From JAGOUU01 sp964387745 (lineage in GTDB: Bacteria > Pseudomonadota > Gammaproteobacteria > JAGOUU01), in contig CAYLXL010000022.1 in NCBI GenBank assembly GCA_964387745.1, forward strand, positions 1 through 32,536: DNA of 32,536 nucleotides, given 5' to 3'. Below, one piece after another: positions 17,899 to 26,334 of this stretch; the first letter of the stretch is position 1, and every line of letters starts with the position of its first letter. The notes beneath the pieces are model-generated. The model saw only the letters and a program-made list of their open reading frames with translations. It was not told the DNA's origin and ran no database searches. A program made the position numbers and the translations under genes.

Positions 17899-18582
17899 AT
17901 GAGCATGACTATCAAAAAAGCCGTGGTTCTTTTATCTGGAGGCATGGACTCTGCCACTTGTCTTGCAATCGCCAAATCTGAAGGTTACGATTGCTATGCC
18001 TTGAGTTTTAACTATGGTCAAAAACAAATAGCTGAACTAGCGGCTGCTAAAAAAATAGCTGCTAATTTTGATACTGCCCATCAGATTATTGATATAAGTT
18101 CTTTGAGCAAAATAGCTCGATCCGCTCTTACTCAACAAGATTTAGCAATACCAGACTTTGAGCAACGAAGCGAAGTACCAATTACGTATGTACCTGCTCG
18201 TAATACTATTATGATTTCTTTTGCTTTATCTTATGCAGAATCATTGGAGGCAGAGTGTATCTTTATTGGCGCAAGCGCTATAGACTATTCTGGGTATCCT
18301 GATTGCCGACCTGAATATTTTACTAAATTTGAGGAACTAATCGCGCTAGCTACAAAAGCAGGAATAAACGGGCAAGTAATTCGAATCAAAACTCCTTTGA
18401 TAGCTTTATCCAAAGCTCAGACTATTGAAGCTGGTATCAAATTGGGAATCGATTATCGTGATACGATTACTTGCTACCGAGCGGATAACTCAGGCAAAGC
18501 ATGTGGTACTTGCGACAGTTGCCACCTACGCAAAAAAGGTTTTCTTGATTTAGGTATTGACGATCAAACGCTATACGCATGA
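17899..18582 (+). CDS. queC: 7-cyano-7-deazaguanine (preQ0) synthase QueC
   Basis: QueC makes preQ0 from 7-carboxy-7-deazaguanine, using ATP and ammonia, in queuosine tRNA biosynthesis. The PP-loop LSGGMDSAT is at about residues 13-21. The family features YVPARNTIM, GASAIDYSGYPDCRPE, TPLIALSKAQTIE and the zinc-binding C-terminal Cys cluster (TCYRADNSGKACGTCDSCHLR) are present. The length of 227 residues is normal. The ATG at 17899 is used; a second ATG at 17905 would remove two residues. It is the last gene of the phosphate transport run and converges on sdhB, 21 nt away. Confidence 0.96.
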   Translation: MSMTIKKAVVLLSGGMDSATCLAIAKSEGYDCYALSFNYGQKQIAELAAAKKIAANFDTAHQIIDISSLSKIARSALTQQDLAIPDFEQRSEVPITYVPARNTIMISFALSYAESLEAECIFIGASAIDYSGYPDCRPEYFTKFEELIALATKAGINGQVIRIKTPLIALSKAQTIEAGIKLGIDYRDTITCYRADNSGKACGTCDSCHLRKKGFLDLGIDDQTLYA

Positions 18583-18603
18583 CGCCTGCCCTAAACGATT
18601 TCC

Positions 18604-19314
18604 TTACTCCAGCTCTTTGTTGGCCAATTCACCACGAATATGATCGATAGCTTGAGTTGGATTTAAGCCTTTTGGACAAACATCCGCACATGCCATAATA
18701 CTGCGGCAACGATAAGCACTATAAGCATCTTTAAGATTTTCTAAACGATGCTCTTTTTGATTGTCACGCGAATCTACAATAAATCGCCATGCTTGTAGTA
18801 ATGCCGCTGGCCCCATAAACTTATCTGGGTTCCACCAAAATGATGGGCAAGCAGTTGAACAACACGCACACAAAATACACTCGTATAATCCTTCTAGCTT
18901 GGCTGCATCTTCAGGTGACTGTAATCGCTCTCTAACAGGAGGTGTATCAGTGTTTTGTAAATATGGTTCAGCTTTTTCGTACTGTTTATAAAACTGGGTC
19001 ATATCAACAATCAGATCTCTGATGACAGGCAAGCCCGCTAAAGGTCTTAAGACTATTTTTTTACCCAAAGTTGAAAGTTGAGTAACACAAGCCAGACCAT
19101 TTCTGCCATTCATGTTCATGCCGTCTGAGCCACAAACTCCCTCACCACAAGAGCGGCGAAATGACAAAGTCTCGTCTTGTTGCTTTAATAAAATTAAAGC
19201 ATCCAATAACATCATATCGCTGTCATCAGCTAATTCTAGTTGATAGTCCTGCATACGAGCTTTTTTATCAACTTCAGGGTTAAATCTATAAATAGAAAAT
19301 TTAATTGTTGCCAT
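18604..19314 (-). CDS. sdhB: Succinate dehydrogenase iron-sulfur subunit
   Basis: SdhB carries electrons from the flavoprotein to the quinone site. The [2Fe-2S] cysteines lie in SCGEGVCGSDGMNMNG and LAC. The [4Fe-4S]/[3Fe-4S] cysteines lie in CILCACCSTACP and CRSIMACADVCPKGLNP. I place the start at the ATG at 19314 (MATIKFSIYRFNP), giving 236 residues as in the family. The open frame continues upstream to 19395, but that part overlaps sdhA and is not conserved. A GAGAG site lies upstream, inside the sdhA end. sdhA ends one base before this start, so the two are translationally coupled. Confidence 0.97.
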   Translation of the reverse strand: MATIKFSIYRFNPEVDKKARMQDYQLELADDSDMMLLDALILLKQQDETLSFRRSCGEGVCGSDGMNMNGRNGLACVTQLSTLGKKIVLRPLAGLPVIRDLIVDMTQFYKQYEKAEPYLQNTDTPPVRERLQSPEDAAKLEGLYECILCACCSTACPSFWWNPDKFMGPAALLQAWRFIVDSRDNQKEHRLENLKDAYSAYRCRSIMACADVCPKGLNPTQAIDHIRGELANKELE

Positions 19315-19315
19315 G

Positions 19316-21088
19316 TTAATAAACTCTCTCTGCAGGTGGTATAGGCTCAACGTATTTCGGCGACATATTAACCTCACGATAGCTAATACTATCATCGTTA
19401 TGTATCAACATATGTTTTAGCCAGTTTTTATCATCTCGTTCTTTAAAATCTTCACGCGCGTGTGCACCACGGCTTTCTGTGCGCTGGTTAGCCCCAATAG
19501 CAGTTGTCATAGCAATGGCCATTAAATTATCTAATTCTAGAGCTTCTACACGAGCAGTATTGAATACTGCAGATTTATCTTGTAAATGGGCAGACTTCAA
19601 GCGCTCACGTAAATTTTTTAATTTTTCTAAACCATCGTTCATATATTCTGCTGTACGGAACACACCAAAATCATTCTGCATGACATTTTTTAATTCCGCT
19701 TTAATACTAGCCACAGACTCACCTGATGTAGAGTTCTGCCAGCGATTATATCTTGTCATTGCTAAATCTAAATTTTCATTAGTAGCATATCCTTGTTCAA
19801 TGCCTTGATTTAAGCTATCTTCAACATGCATACCAGCTGCACGGCCGAATACGACTAAATCTAATAAAGAGTTACTACCTAAGCGATTAGCGCCATGAAC
19901 TGAAACGCATGCACATTCACCTATCGCATAAAGACCACTGACTGTTTGTGTACTGCCGTTGTCATGATTGACTGATAAAACTTGTCCATGCACATTAGTA
20001 GGAATTCCACCCATCATATAATGACACGTTGGTACCACAGGTATAGGTTTTTTCGTTGGATCAACATGAGCAAAAGTTTTTGCTAGCTCAATAATTCCAG
20101 GTAGACGTTTCTTTAAAACCTCAGGGCTTAAATGATCTAATTTTAAATAAATATGGTCGCCTTTGGGCCCACAGCCACGGCCTTCTCTAATCTCAATAGC
20201 CATTGATCGCGAGACCACATCACGGGAAGCAAGGTCTTTCTTGTTTGGCGCATAACGTTCCATAAAACGTTCGCCGTTTTTATTAACTAAGAATCCACCC
20301 TCTCCACGACAACCTTCAGTTACCAAAACGCCAGAGCCATAAATGCCTGTTGGATGGAACTGCCACATTTCGATATCTTGTACTGGTAAACCTGCTCTTA
20401 GAGCCATTCCCAGACCGTCACCTGTATTGGTTAAAGCATTAGTAGTGGACTCATAAATACAGCCTGCGCCACCTGTTGCTAAAATAACCGCTTTAGATTG
20501 GAAAAAAACAATATCACCATCGACCATATTAAAGGCCAATACTCCTACTACATTACCATTATTTGAGCGCACTAATTCAAATGCATACCACTCACTAAAA
20601 AATGTTGTATTAGTTTTTATATTTTGTTGATAGAGCGTATGTAATAAAGCGTGTCCGGTGCGATCAGCTGCCGCACAAGTTCTTTGTACTAAATCACCAC
20701 CGTAATTTTTGGTTTGACCACCAAAGGCTCTTTGGTAAATTTTACCGTTTTCTAAACGTGAGAATGGCATACCCATGTGTTCAAGCTCATAAACTACTTC
20801 AGGAGCTACACTGCACATATATTCTATACTATCTTGATCGCCTAAAAAGTCTGCGCCTTTGATAGTGTCATACATATGCCAGCGCCAGTCATCTTCTTCA
20901 ACATTGCATAAGGCCGCTGCCATGCCGCCTTGCGCAGAAACGGTGTGCGATCGTGTCGGAAACACTTTTGAAATAACCGCAACATTCTTACCTGCTTTTG
21001 CTAATTGATACGATGCTCTAAGACCCGCGCCACCTCCGCCGACAACAATAGCGTCAAAAGATTTGCGTGGTATAGCAGAACCTAACAT
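19316..21088 (-). CDS. sdhA: Succinate dehydrogenase flavoprotein subunit
   Basis: SdhA oxidises succinate to fumarate with covalently bound FAD at the inner membrane. The dinucleotide-binding GGGGAGLRAS is near residue 18, and the flavinylation site RSHTVSAQGG includes His48. The active-site region HPTGIYGSG/TEGCRGEGG/NGERFMERY and GANRLGSNSLLD are all conserved. The ATG at 21088 is preferred (590 residues). The TTG 12 nt upstream sits inside the GGAGAG ribosome binding site. It follows sdhD by 63 nt in sdhCDAB. Confidence 0.98.
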   Translation of the reverse strand: MLGSAIPRKSFDAIVVGGGGAGLRASYQLAKAGKNVAVISKVFPTRSHTVSAQGGMAAALCNVEEDDWRWHMYDTIKGADFLGDQDSIEYMCSVAPEVVYELEHMGMPFSRLENGKIYQRAFGGQTKNYGGDLVQRTCAAADRTGHALLHTLYQQNIKTNTTFFSEWYAFELVRSNNGNVVGVLAFNMVDGDIVFFQSKAVILATGGAGCIYESTTNALTNTGDGLGMALRAGLPVQDIEMWQFHPTGIYGSGVLVTEGCRGEGGFLVNKNGERFMERYAPNKKDLASRDVVSRSMAIEIREGRGCGPKGDHIYLKLDHLSPEVLKKRLPGIIELAKTFAHVDPTKKPIPVVPTCHYMMGGIPTNVHGQVLSVNHDNGSTQTVSGLYAIGECACVSVHGANRLGSNSLLDLVVFGRAAGMHVEDSLNQGIEQGYATNENLDLAMTRYNRWQNSTSGESVASIKAELKNVMQNDFGVFRTAEYMNDGLEKLKNLRERLKSAHLQDKSAVFNTARVEALELDNLMAIAMTTAIGANQRTESRGAHAREDFKERDDKNWLKHMLIHNDDSISYREVNMSPKYVEPIPPAERVY

Positions 21089-21151
21089 AAAACTCTCCAA
21101 AATTTATCGAAATAACTCGATGACCGAATAATTGATATTTACTGGCTTAAC

Positions 21152-21517
21152 TTAAGCAAATAAAATATAAATACCCCAAACCAAATAGCCTACTAAGACT
21201 ATTTTACTGACAAATAAAAACAAACCTCTTACCTTTAGATTCTTAAGATAATCAGTAGCTATAACCCATATTCCAATCCAAGCATGCTGCACTAAGCAGA
21301 TTAAAAAAACAACCGTTAAAACTTTAAAATATACAGGCTGAAATAGATTGACCCAATTAGCATAAGTAAATTCTTTAGAGCAAAAAAAACAAGCTAAGAT
21401 GATAAAATATATAGCTAGAAAAACAGCTGTTTTACGTTGCACCATCCAATCAACTACACCGCTTTTTCCCAAAGCACCTTTGCTATGTGAACCATAGTTA
21501 CTAGAATTAGCTACCAT
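21152..21517 (-). CDS. sdhD: Succinate dehydrogenase membrane anchor subunit D
   Basis: A 121-residue hydrophobic protein with three membrane helices (about residues 30-48, 62-82 and 95-120). It has the SdhD features DWMVQRKTAVFL near the start and QHAWIGIWVIATDYLKN around the second helix, where the haem/quinone residues lie. AGGAG is 6-7 nt before the ATG. Its start overlaps the sdhC end by seven bases. With SdhC it anchors the enzyme and binds ubiquinone and haem b. Confidence 0.92.
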   Translation of the reverse strand: MVANSSNYGSHSKGALGKSGVVDWMVQRKTAVFLAIYFIILACFFCSKEFTYANWVNLFQPVYFKVLTVVFLICLVQHAWIGIWVIATDYLKNLKVRGLFLFVSKIVLVGYLVWGIYILFA

Positions 21518-21894
21518 AAATGAACTCCTAGTAGTACAGCAAGTACAGTCGTTAATATCAAAACGATAAAAGAACTTATTTTACCGGCCTGTTTTGAATC
21601 ACCTATGTGAAAATCCATAAGTAAGTGACGCATACCAGCAAAAAGGTGATAAACTACAGCAGTTGTAGCTGCCCAAAAAAACAGCTTGACATACCATAGT
21701 TCTAAGTTATTTTTGGCCATATTAAAATTTTCTTCGTTTGATAAACTAAACTGCCAACAATACATTAACACTGGAATGATTAAAAATATGAAAAAGCCGG
21801 TCAATCTATGCAAAATTGAAATAATCGCCGTTATTGGGAATTTCATTGTCCAAAGAGCAAGATTAACTGGTCGTTTGTGCAGACCTGATGACAT
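21511..21894 (-). CDS. sdhC: Succinate dehydrogenase cytochrome b556 subunit C
   Basis: A 127-residue SdhC with three membrane helices. The signature RPVNLALWTMKFPITAI, with SILHRLTG shortly after, and the later HLFAGMRHLLMDFH (haem-ligand histidine) identify it. AGGA precedes the ATG by 9 nt. It is the first gene of sdhCDAB, reading away from the orphan gene at 22028, with a good sigma-70 promoter in between. Confidence 0.95.
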   Translation of the reverse strand: MSSGLHKRPVNLALWTMKFPITAIISILHRLTGFFIFLIIPVLMYCWQFSLSNEENFNMAKNNLELWYVKLFFWAATTAVVYHLFAGMRHLLMDFHIGDSKQAGKISSFIVLILTTVLAVLLGVHLW

Positions 21895-21946
21895 TAGGGT
21901 TCCTAAATTCTGTTAGTACTTAATTTCATTTTAAAAAAACATCTAA

Positions 21947-21975
21947 ATTATAATACTAATCAATAGGTTTAACAA
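21947..21975 (-). promoter_or_regulatory. sdhCDAB promoter
   Basis: On the minus strand TTGTTA (21970-21975) and a perfect TATAAT (21947-21952) are separated by exactly 17 nt, about 52 nt before the sdhC start. This is the best sigma-70 match in the window. Its -35 overlaps the -35 of the divergent promoter of the gene at 22028. Confidence 0.65.
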
Positions 21976-21996
21976 TCTCCAAAGATAATCTATAAT
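21968..21996 (+). promoter_or_regulatory. Promoter of the HHSSF/SGHY gene
   Basis: TTTAAC (21968-21973) and a perfect TATAAT (21991-21996) are spaced by 17 nt. The expected transcript start is around 22003, leaving a leader of about 25 nt without a clear Shine-Dalgarno sequence. The -35 shares four bases with the divergent sdhC -35. Confidence 0.5.
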
Positions 21997-22027
21997 TCAA
22001 AGAATAGAACTTTATATTTTTATAATC

Positions 22028-23173
22028 ATGCCTAATCCATTTTGGTTAAATCAGCTCATTTCTGGCAATCGAACGCATGATGCCTTAAAAGAAAAATACG
22101 ATGAATGGCGACAACTAGCTGACCCAAAAACCCACTTTTGGCAATGGCTGCAACAAAACCACGTAGACTTGTTTAATGACGATGCGATACAAGTAATAAT
22201 CGCTCTAAAGAATGAGCGCCAAAGCCATTTAAAAACTGCCATAAGAAAATCTGCCAAATTTGCTCGTGATGATCAAAAAATAGGTTTATCTGAAACTTAC
22301 TGGCTCGAAGCCTTAGATCCACTTCATCGAAAAAATGACCAGTTATTGGCCTATTTTAAAGAATGGAAACAAACTAAAACTATCCAATCTTTTTGGGATT
22401 GGATAACAATTAAATACCCAGCGTTTAATGAAGCAAAAAGCGTCCAGTATTTTTCGGAACAGCAGCGCAAGCAGTATACAGCTAGAATAACATCTGAAGG
22501 TATTATTTTTGTGGGCAAATCTCGCGAGCCCTACGATACATCCAATTATAAAGGTAAACAGCCAGGGTATGCTGCGTTTTCTATGGATGCACTCGGTAAT
22601 TTATACTTAGGTCAACATGTGATTGGCGACCTCCACCATTCCTCTTTTCTGTCCGGCGAAAGAATAGTTGCATCCGGCATGATGAAAATTAAACGCGGCA
22701 AAATTAAAGAAATTAATAATTCTAGTGGTCACTATAAACCTACTTTGACTAATATCAAACAACTATTACAGTTATTAAAATCCAGAAGGGAAATTACCTC
22801 TTTAGCAAAAGATTGCAAGATTATCGTTACCGACTACTCTGTAAAACATTTTAAATTCATTGATATAATTGCTAACTGGCTAACAAACAGATCTGGCGCA
22901 ATATTGATTAAAATTGGTCATTATTTGAAAGAGCTTAATACCAAGACTAAAAGATACAAAGTTTCTGATTTAGTAGACATAACCATGACTGAGCTCGCCA
23001 GACCAACAGGCGTGACACCGCCTATAAATCCTAACCCTAATCCTGATCCTGATCCTGATCCAAGGCACACTGTACCACGAGATGACGTATCAGTTAGAAG
23101 TGACAAAAAAACTGAAACTGAAACTGAAAAAGAACAAACTCAAAAAAAACCCAAGCCAAGCGGACCAATATAA
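22028..23173 (+). CDS. Orphan protein with HHSSF/SGHY motif; effector candidate
   Basis: A 381-residue soluble protein that I cannot name. The N-terminal part has a tandem repeat. Residues 21-50 (KYDEWRQL...FWQWL...DLF) resemble residues 107-133 (YFKEWKQT...FWDWI...AF). Residues 178-240 form the most conserved-looking core: GYAAFSMDALGNLYLG, then HHSSFLSG (203-210), MKIKRGKIKEINN and SGHYKPT (233-239). I recall this combination from other bacterial proteins of unknown function. The last 55 residues are a disordered tail with Asn-Pro/Asp-Pro repeats, then Thr-Glu repeats and Lys-rich sequence. No signal peptide or membrane helix is seen. It sits between sdhC and gltA, which are direct neighbours in related genomes, so it looks inserted. 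It has its own promoter. Function unknown. Confidence 0.75.
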   Translation: MPNPFWLNQLISGNRTHDALKEKYDEWRQLADPKTHFWQWLQQNHVDLFNDDAIQVIIALKNERQSHLKTAIRKSAKFARDDQKIGLSETYWLEALDPLHRKNDQLLAYFKEWKQTKTIQSFWDWITIKYPAFNEAKSVQYFSEQQRKQYTARITSEGIIFVGKSREPYDTSNYKGKQPGYAAFSMDALGNLYLGQHVIGDLHHSSFLSGERIVASGMMKIKRGKIKEINNSSGHYKPTLTNIKQLLQLLKSRREITSLAKDCKIIVTDYSVKHFKFIDIIANWLTNRSGAILIKIGHYLKELNTKTKRYKVSDLVDITMTELARPTGVTPPINPNPNPDPDPDPRHTVPRDDVSVRSDKKTETETEKEQTQKKPKPSGPI

Positions 23174-23187
23174 TAACTAATTAATAT

Positions 23188-23216
23188 TTGACATAACCTC
23201 TATAAGAATCGAAAAT
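23188..23216 (+). promoter_or_regulatory. gltA promoter
   Basis: A perfect -35 TTGACA (23188-23193), a 17-nt spacer and GAAAAT (23211-23216, four of six consensus bases) lie about 50 nt before the gltA start, directly after the orphan gene. Confidence 0.5.
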
Positions 23217-23268
23217 ACTACTTATTACAAATTACTGCAAATAGTGAAATTGTCATTAGGGGTTTTAA

Positions 23269-24561
23269 ATGTCAAATATGCCAGAGACATGTAGTCTCAA
23301 GATTAAAGATGAAACCATAGAGTTGCCTATCTTAAAAGGCAGCTTAGGACCAGATGTGATTGACGTTAGCCCCTTAGCTAAAAGCAATTACTTTACTTTT
23401 GACCCTGGCTTTACAGCAACCGCAGCTTGTGAATCTAAAATTACTTTTATAGATGGCGATAAAGGTATATTACTGCACCGAGGTTATCCTATTGAGCAGT
23501 TAGCACAAAAATCTGATTACCTGGAAGTATGTTATCTTTTATTAAATGGTGAATTACCCTCTAAAGATGAGAAGAAAAAATTCGTTGATAAGATCACTCA
23601 GCATACTATGTTACATGAGCAAATTATCAAATTTTTTACAGGTTTTCGCCGCGATGCTCACCCGATGGCGATTTGTGTCGGTATCGTAGGTGCGCTTTCT
23701 GCGTTCTATCATGATTCTTTAGATATTCATAATGAAGCCCATCGTGAACTTGCAGCATTTAGATTGATTGCCAAGATCCCAACGATTGCTGCAATGAGCT
23801 ATAAATATTCTATAGGCCAGCCGTTTATTTATCCTGAAAACGAGCTGTCTTATTCCGCAAATTTCTTAAATATGATGTTTGCTACCCCTTGTGAAAAAAA
23901 TGTAATCAACCCTGTCATTGCCAAAGCAATGGACAGAATTTTTATCCTGCATGCTGATCACGAACAAAATGCATCTACTTCAACAGTGCGCTTAGCTGGT
24001 TCTTCTGGTGCTAATCCATTTGCTTGTATGGCTGCTGGTATCGCTGCTTTATGGGGACCAGCCCATGGTGGTGCTAATGAAGCTGTCATCGACATGCTTG
24101 AAGAAATTAAAACTCCAGATAATATTGGCAAATATATCAATAAAGCCAAAGACAAGAACGATCCTTTCCGCTTGATGGGTTTTGGGCACAGAGTTTATAA
24201 AAACTTTGATCCACGTGCAGTTGTTATGCGTGAAACATGTCATGAAGTTTTAGAAGCTTTAGGCCATTCAAATGATCCATTGTTTGATATCGCTAAAAAA
24301 CTAGAAAAAATTGCTCTAGAAGACGACTATTTCATTCAGAAAAAACTCTACCCTAATGTTGATTTTTATTCAGGCATTATTTTAAGAGCCATTGGTATAC
24401 CTACCAATATGTACACAGTTATTTTTGCGTTAGCAAGAATGGTTGGGTGGGTTGCGCACTGGAATGAAATGATGAGCACACCTAGTTTGAAGATTGGCCG
24501 ACCACGTCAGTTATACACTGGATCTGCTAAAAGAGACTTTGTTGATTTGAGTAAAAGATAA
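23269..24561 (+). CDS. gltA: Citrate synthase (type II)
   Basis: A 430-residue citrate synthase joining acetyl-CoA and oxaloacetate. The catalytic residues are His266 (GPAHGGANEAV), His307 (GFGHRVYKNFDPRA) and Asp365 (NVDFYSGII). The C-terminal WVAHWNEMM and RPRQLYTG are typical. The length and the N-terminal small domain (DGDKGILLHRGYPIEQLA) match the NADH-sensitive, hexameric gammaproteobacterial type. An AGGGG site precedes the ATG. It reads away from sdhCDAB, with the orphan gene in between. Confidence 0.98.
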   Translation: MSNMPETCSLKIKDETIELPILKGSLGPDVIDVSPLAKSNYFTFDPGFTATAACESKITFIDGDKGILLHRGYPIEQLAQKSDYLEVCYLLLNGELPSKDEKKKFVDKITQHTMLHEQIIKFFTGFRRDAHPMAICVGIVGALSAFYHDSLDIHNEAHRELAAFRLIAKIPTIAAMSYKYSIGQPFIYPENELSYSANFLNMMFATPCEKNVINPVIAKAMDRIFILHADHEQNASTSTVRLAGSSGANPFACMAAGIAALWGPAHGGANEAVIDMLEEIKTPDNIGKYINKAKDKNDPFRLMGFGHRVYKNFDPRAVVMRETCHEVLEALGHSNDPLFDIAKKLEKIALEDDYFIQKKLYPNVDFYSGIILRAIGIPTNMYTVIFALARMVGWVAHWNEMMSTPSLKIGRPRQLYTGSAKRDFVDLSKR

Positions 24562-24578
24562 AATTAAAGAATAGGTTG

Positions 24579-24609
24579 CAACTGCCGCACTTAAAGAGTG
24601 CAGCAGTTG
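24579..24609. terminator. Hairpin between convergent gltA and ald
   Basis: CAACTGCCGCACT and AGTGCAGCAGTTG form a 13-bp stem with one mismatch around a short TAAAG-type loop. It lies 18 nt after the gltA stop and 6 nt after the ald stop (reading minus). T-tracts are short (ATAAATTT on the right), so it is a likely shared, bidirectional terminator or mRNA 3' end. Confidence 0.6.
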
Positions 24610-24615
24610 ATAAAT

Positions 24616-25740
24616 TTAAGCCGCTAATATCCTTTCAGCAGACACGTAATCATCCTCACGACCTAATGCTTCTACAACAGCTTTGTAAGTTATTTTGCCA
24701 TGCATAACATTTAAGCCGTTTAGTAAGTTCGGATCACTAAGCAATGCTTTTTTATAGCCATTATCTGCAAGATTTATTACATAAGGTAAAGTAGCATTGT
24801 TTAAGCCAATAGTTGCTGTACGAGCACAACCGCCTGGCATGTTAGCAACACAATAATGAACAATACCTTCTTCTATAAAAGTCGGCTCGGCATGAGTTGT
24901 TGGTCTGCTGGTTTCAAAACAGCCGCCTTGATCAATTGATACATCAACTAATACAGACCCACGTTTCATTGTACGTAGCATTTCTCGAGTTATTAAGGTT
25001 GGTGCTGCAGCGCCAGGTACTAATACTGCGCCAATTACTAAATCAGCTTTAGCAACATAGAATTCAATATTGTGCTTAGTAGCAAAAACTGTATTAATTC
25101 TTGAACCAAACTGGAAATCTAATTCGCGTAATCTTTTTAGAGATTTATCAATAACCGTAACATTAGCTTCCATACCGATAGCCATACGAATACTGTTAGT
25201 ACCAACCACACCACCGCCTAGGATTACAACACGTGCTGCAGGTACCCCTGGGATTCCGCCTAACAACATTCCGCTACCACCTTGTGCCTTTTCTAAGCAA
25301 TGGGCACCAGCTTGGATTGCCATGCGACCTGCAACTTCACTCATTGGTGATAATAACGGCAAACCGCCAAAGTTATCTGTAACCGTTTCATAAGCAATAG
25401 CTACACAGCCAGATTTTACTAATAAATCTGTTTGTACTGGATCTGGAGCTAAGTGCAAATAAGTAAATAATATTTGATCTTCACGCAGTTGAGCACACTC
25501 TTGTGGTTGCGGCTCTTTGACTTTTACAATCATGTCTGCACGTTTGAATATATCTTGTGAATTAGAAACTATTTCAGCACCTGCTTCTTTATAGTTCAGA
25601 TCATCGAAACCTACTTCACGTCCAGCATTGGTCTCAATCATCACACGATGACCACGCTCAACTAATTCTTTTACACTTGATGGAGTTAACCCCACACGGT
25701 ATTCATGATTCTTAATTTCTTTAGGCACGCCGATTAGCAT
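24616..25740 (-). CDS. ald: Alanine dehydrogenase
   Basis: A 374-residue NAD-dependent L-alanine dehydrogenase interconverting alanine and pyruvate plus ammonia. The start MLIGVPKEIKNHEYRVGLTP, the catalytic region FTYLHLAPD (His) with the Lys in MIVKVKEPQ, the Rossmann motif VVILGGGVVGTNS and the NMPGGCARTATIGLNNATLPY stretch match the family along its whole length. It may let alanine serve as a carbon source by feeding pyruvate into the neighbouring TCA functions, which is an inference from context. The ribosome binding site AAGGA lies within a near-palindrome that ends at the start codon. Confidence 0.97.
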   Translation of the reverse strand: MLIGVPKEIKNHEYRVGLTPSSVKELVERGHRVMIETNAGREVGFDDLNYKEAGAEIVSNSQDIFKRADMIVKVKEPQPQECAQLREDQILFTYLHLAPDPVQTDLLVKSGCVAIAYETVTDNFGGLPLLSPMSEVAGRMAIQAGAHCLEKAQGGSGMLLGGIPGVPAARVVILGGGVVGTNSIRMAIGMEANVTVIDKSLKRLRELDFQFGSRINTVFATKHNIEFYVAKADLVIGAVLVPGAAAPTLITREMLRTMKRGSVLVDVSIDQGGCFETSRPTTHAEPTFIEEGIVHYCVANMPGGCARTATIGLNNATLPYVINLADNGYKKALLSDPNLLNGLNVMHGKITYKAVVEALGREDDYVSAERILAA

Positions 25741-25845
25741 AAGGACTTCCTTATTATTAATTGTAAGTTATAAAGTTATGTTGACTAGAAATTTAAGGGA
25801 TATACTAACACAAATCTATGAAATTAATAAAACTTTTGAAGAGAA

Positions 25846-26319
25846 TTATTTCTTATCTTTATTATTTGTATTATCAACATCTGGATTAGAGACGACTATT
25901 TTTAACGCTGGACGAGATTTATTATTAAGTTTTTTAACAGGTGAGCTGCTTTTGTCATTTTTATTATTGTTAGTGTTGCTTTCAGAACTAACTGCTTGCG
26001 GTTGTTCATACACTTCTTCAGCAAACACCATGCCTTTACGGTTTTCTTCTGCGTAGATAGCAGTAATAGACATAATTGGTAAATATATATCACGACTAAC
26101 ACCAGAGAAACGTGCAGCAAAGGCAATGTAATGGTTTTTCATCTCCATACCGTGCACTGATTCAGGAGCTACAGATAAAATTATTTGACCATCTTCGACA
26201 TGTTCACGAGGAACAATAACGCCTTTATAATTAGCATCAATAACGATATGAGGAGTCATGCCGTTATCAAGAATCCAATTATATAATGCGCGCAATAGAT
26301 AAGGTCTACTCGGTGTCAT
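25846..26319 (-). CDS. sspB: ClpXP specificity-enhancing factor SspB
   Basis: SspB binds ssrA-tagged proteins and hands them to ClpXP. The conserved domain is residues 1-105 (TPSRPYLLRALYNWILDNGMTPHIVIDA, then ILSVAPESVHGMEM, IAFAARFSGVSRDIYLP and IYAEENRKGMVF). A flexible Asn/Ser/Lys-rich linker follows. RPALKIV (about 137-143) matches the ClpX-binding motif, which in E. coli is the extreme C-terminus (RPALRVVK). Here about 14 more polar residues follow it. An AGGCAG site precedes the ATG. sspA lies 15 nt upstream in the same operon. Confidence 0.94.
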   Translation of the reverse strand: MTPSRPYLLRALYNWILDNGMTPHIVIDANYKGVIVPREHVEDGQIILSVAPESVHGMEMKNHYIAFAARFSGVSRDIYLPIMSITAIYAEENRKGMVFAEEVYEQPQAVSSESNTNNNKNDKSSSPVKKLNNKSRPALKIVVSNPDVDNTNNKDKK

Positions 26320-26334
26320 CTGCCTATACTCAAT

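Noticed and set aside
18583..18600. GACGCCTGCCCTAAA after queC resembles GACGCCTATGCCCTAAAGG at 41-59, as if a short dispersed repeat.
   Set aside because: Only about 15 bases match, with a 2-base gap, and part lies at the queC stop. Chance cannot be excluded with two copies.
19315..19395. Longer N-terminus for sdhB.
   Set aside because: The extra residues overlap sdhA and are not SdhB-like. The ATG at 19314 has a suitable site and gives the family length.
25778..26056. A 92-residue plus-strand frame with a hydrophobic run.
   Set aside because: It is largely antisense to the Asn/Lys-rich tail of sspB, has no ribosome binding site and shows no known family.
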